A stretch of DNA of 64,000 nucleotides from Chloroflexota bacterium (GTDB taxonomy: Bacteria > Chloroflexota > Anaerolineae > Promineifilales > Promineifilaceae): positions 1-64,000 of the forward strand of contig JAGOMA010000006.1 in assembly GCA_017993775.1 (NCBI GenBank). Reading direction: 5' to 3'. How positions within the stretch are numbered: position 1 is the stretch's first letter; every line of letters starts with the position of its first letter. The translations under genes and the position numbers were made by a program. Shown here in pieces: positions 63,308 to 64,000 of this stretch. Under the pieces are notes generated by a model. That model was not told where the DNA came from. It did no database searches and worked only from the letters and a program-made list of their open reading frames with translations.

Positions 63308-63395
63308 ACGCGGATTTTCGCGGGTACAGCGGATTGACGCGGACTCTTTTGAAATTCATCCGCGAAAATCCGCTCCATCCGCGTCATCCGCGGCC
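63308..63395. repeat. GCGGATTTTCGCGG inverted repeat
   Basis: Arms GCGGATTTTCGCGG (63310-63323) and CCGCGAAAATCCGC (63360-63373) are perfect 14-bp complements, followed by ATCCGCGTCATCCGCGG. It lies between the S41 protease stop and the lipoprotein start on the same strand and may end transcription of the former. It is of the same type as 58301-58369. Confidence 0.7.
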
Positions 63396-63401
63396 TATTC
63401 C

Positions 63402-64000
63402 TTAGTTTGGCTCGATGCGCAGGGTATAGCTGCCGCTGCCCAGGTCGCCGGGGGTGCTGACTTCCAGCACCAGGGTTAGGTCAAACGGGATTTGCATCTG
63501 CTCGAAGCCGGAGCTTGTGGTGTTGTTGTCCAGGTCGTCGTTGCTGAGGAGCAGATTGCCGTCGGTGTCGTAGATGTTGAGCAGGGTGTCCAGCGGCGCG
63601 CCTGTGGCCGTTTGTCCTTCCAGGAAAATGCTCATCAGGTCGCCTTCTTTGGCATCCAGGGTGTAGCGCACGCGTTCCCCGGCAGCCAATTCGCCGTCCA
63701 CGCTGTCGCCGATCGCCAGCGCGCCGCCTTCGCGGGTGCTGCCGGTGGTTGTGCCTTGCAGGGCGGCAACGGCCGTATCCAGCACCGTGTCCGCTTCCCG
63801 CATCGATTCGGCCGTCACCGGCACGCGCACGTTTGGCACGACGCCGATTCCCTCGATATGAATGTTGCCCTCGCCGTCTACGGCGCGGCCGGCCGTGAAG
63901 GTGAAGCGCTCATTTTCGGGCATCTGTACCTGCTTGATGCTGCCGCCCAAACCGGCTGTGGGATACTGCCCAAAGATGGTCGCCCGGTCGTTGATGGTCA
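63402..64000 (-). CDS. S41-family (C-terminal processing) protease, C-terminal part with PPC domain; partial
   Basis: Only the last 199 residues lie in the window; the frame is open to the edge at 64000. The first part, GQYPTAGLGGSIKQVQMP then FTFTAGRAVDGEGNIHIEGIGVVPNV, matches the end of the tail-specific protease fold, in which the EPTAG-like turn follows the catalytic lysine region. The active-site serine and lysine would be in the missing part. The last 110 residues (DSVDGELAAGERVRYTLDAKEGDLM to LRIEPN) form a bacterial pre-peptidase C-terminal (PPC) beta domain typical of secreted enzymes. A secreted or surface location is expected. Confidence 0.83.
   Translation of the reverse strand, partial: TINDRATIFGQYPTAGLGGSIKQVQMPENERFTFTAGRAVDGEGNIHIEGIGVVPNVRVPVTAESMREADTVLDTAVAALQGTTTGSTREGGALAIGDSVDGELAAGERVRYTLDAKEGDLMSIFLEGQTATGAPLDTLLNIYDTDGNLLLSNDDLDNNTTSSGFEQMQIPFDLTLVLEVSTPGDLGSGSYTLRIEPN

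Overview
The window is about 60% GC, has no rRNA or tRNA that I can recognise, and reads as chromosome from a Chloroflexota bacterium, probably Anaerolineae or a related class. The reasons are family-level: a GT-C membrane protein of the type known as TIGR03663 (Agl23-like), two proteins with the 'YYY' membrane domain (DUF2298, described from Chloroflexi and archaea), and many PMT-type glycosyltransferases with periplasm-like C-terminal beta domains. This placement is inference from recalled families, not from a search. The most striking base-level property is a palindromic octamer, ACGGCCGT, present at roughly two to four copies per kb in most genes, in all reading frames and between genes.

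Layout. 0-7 kb: ligA, a 117-bp-period hairpin array, an ASKHA-fold protein, moeA, a HepT/MntA toxin-antitoxin pair and a flippase-like membrane protein. 7-26.5 kb: a glycosyltransferase island with seven GT-C enzymes plus one YfhO protein, including a duplicated gene pair (7.3-10.9 kb and 12.9-17.4 kb) and a secreted protein between the copies. 26.7-30.7 kb: a tandem DinB-like protein, a SEC-C protein, a sugar-isomerase-like TIM barrel and an SDR. 30.9-45.5 kb: one long minus-strand run carrying a 1689-aa GT/YYY fusion, a YYY protein, a GT-C protein, an ECF sigma factor, its zinc-finger anti-sigma factor and a 1278-aa Agl23-like protein with NHL repeats. 45.7-52 kb: metallophosphoesterase, Crp/Fnr regulator and a coupled set (sensor kinase, AlaX-like editing protein, zinc-ligand-less MBL protein). 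52.3-64 kb: secreted metalloprotease, selA-tsaD, small membrane proteins, plsY, a TetR-headed group with a deazaflavin-type nitroreductase, a lipoprotein peptidase and the end of an S41 protease.

How the parts fit. About a third of the window encodes multi-spanning enzymes expected to move sugars from polyprenyl-phosphate donors to extracytoplasmic acceptors, together with a flippase-like protein and regulators lying in the same transcription unit. The simplest reading is a cell-surface glycan or protein-glycosylation locus under envelope-responsive ECF control; the substrates cannot be read from sequence.

Four kinds of small repeat are superimposed on the genes: the octamer; hairpins with arms AGACCCCAAGGGTTTG; a related CCTAAGG family; and low-complexity stretches of the GGAGATTGG, CCCCAAT or GGTCAATG type. 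Several of these have entered coding sequence in frame and appear as loop or tail peptides.
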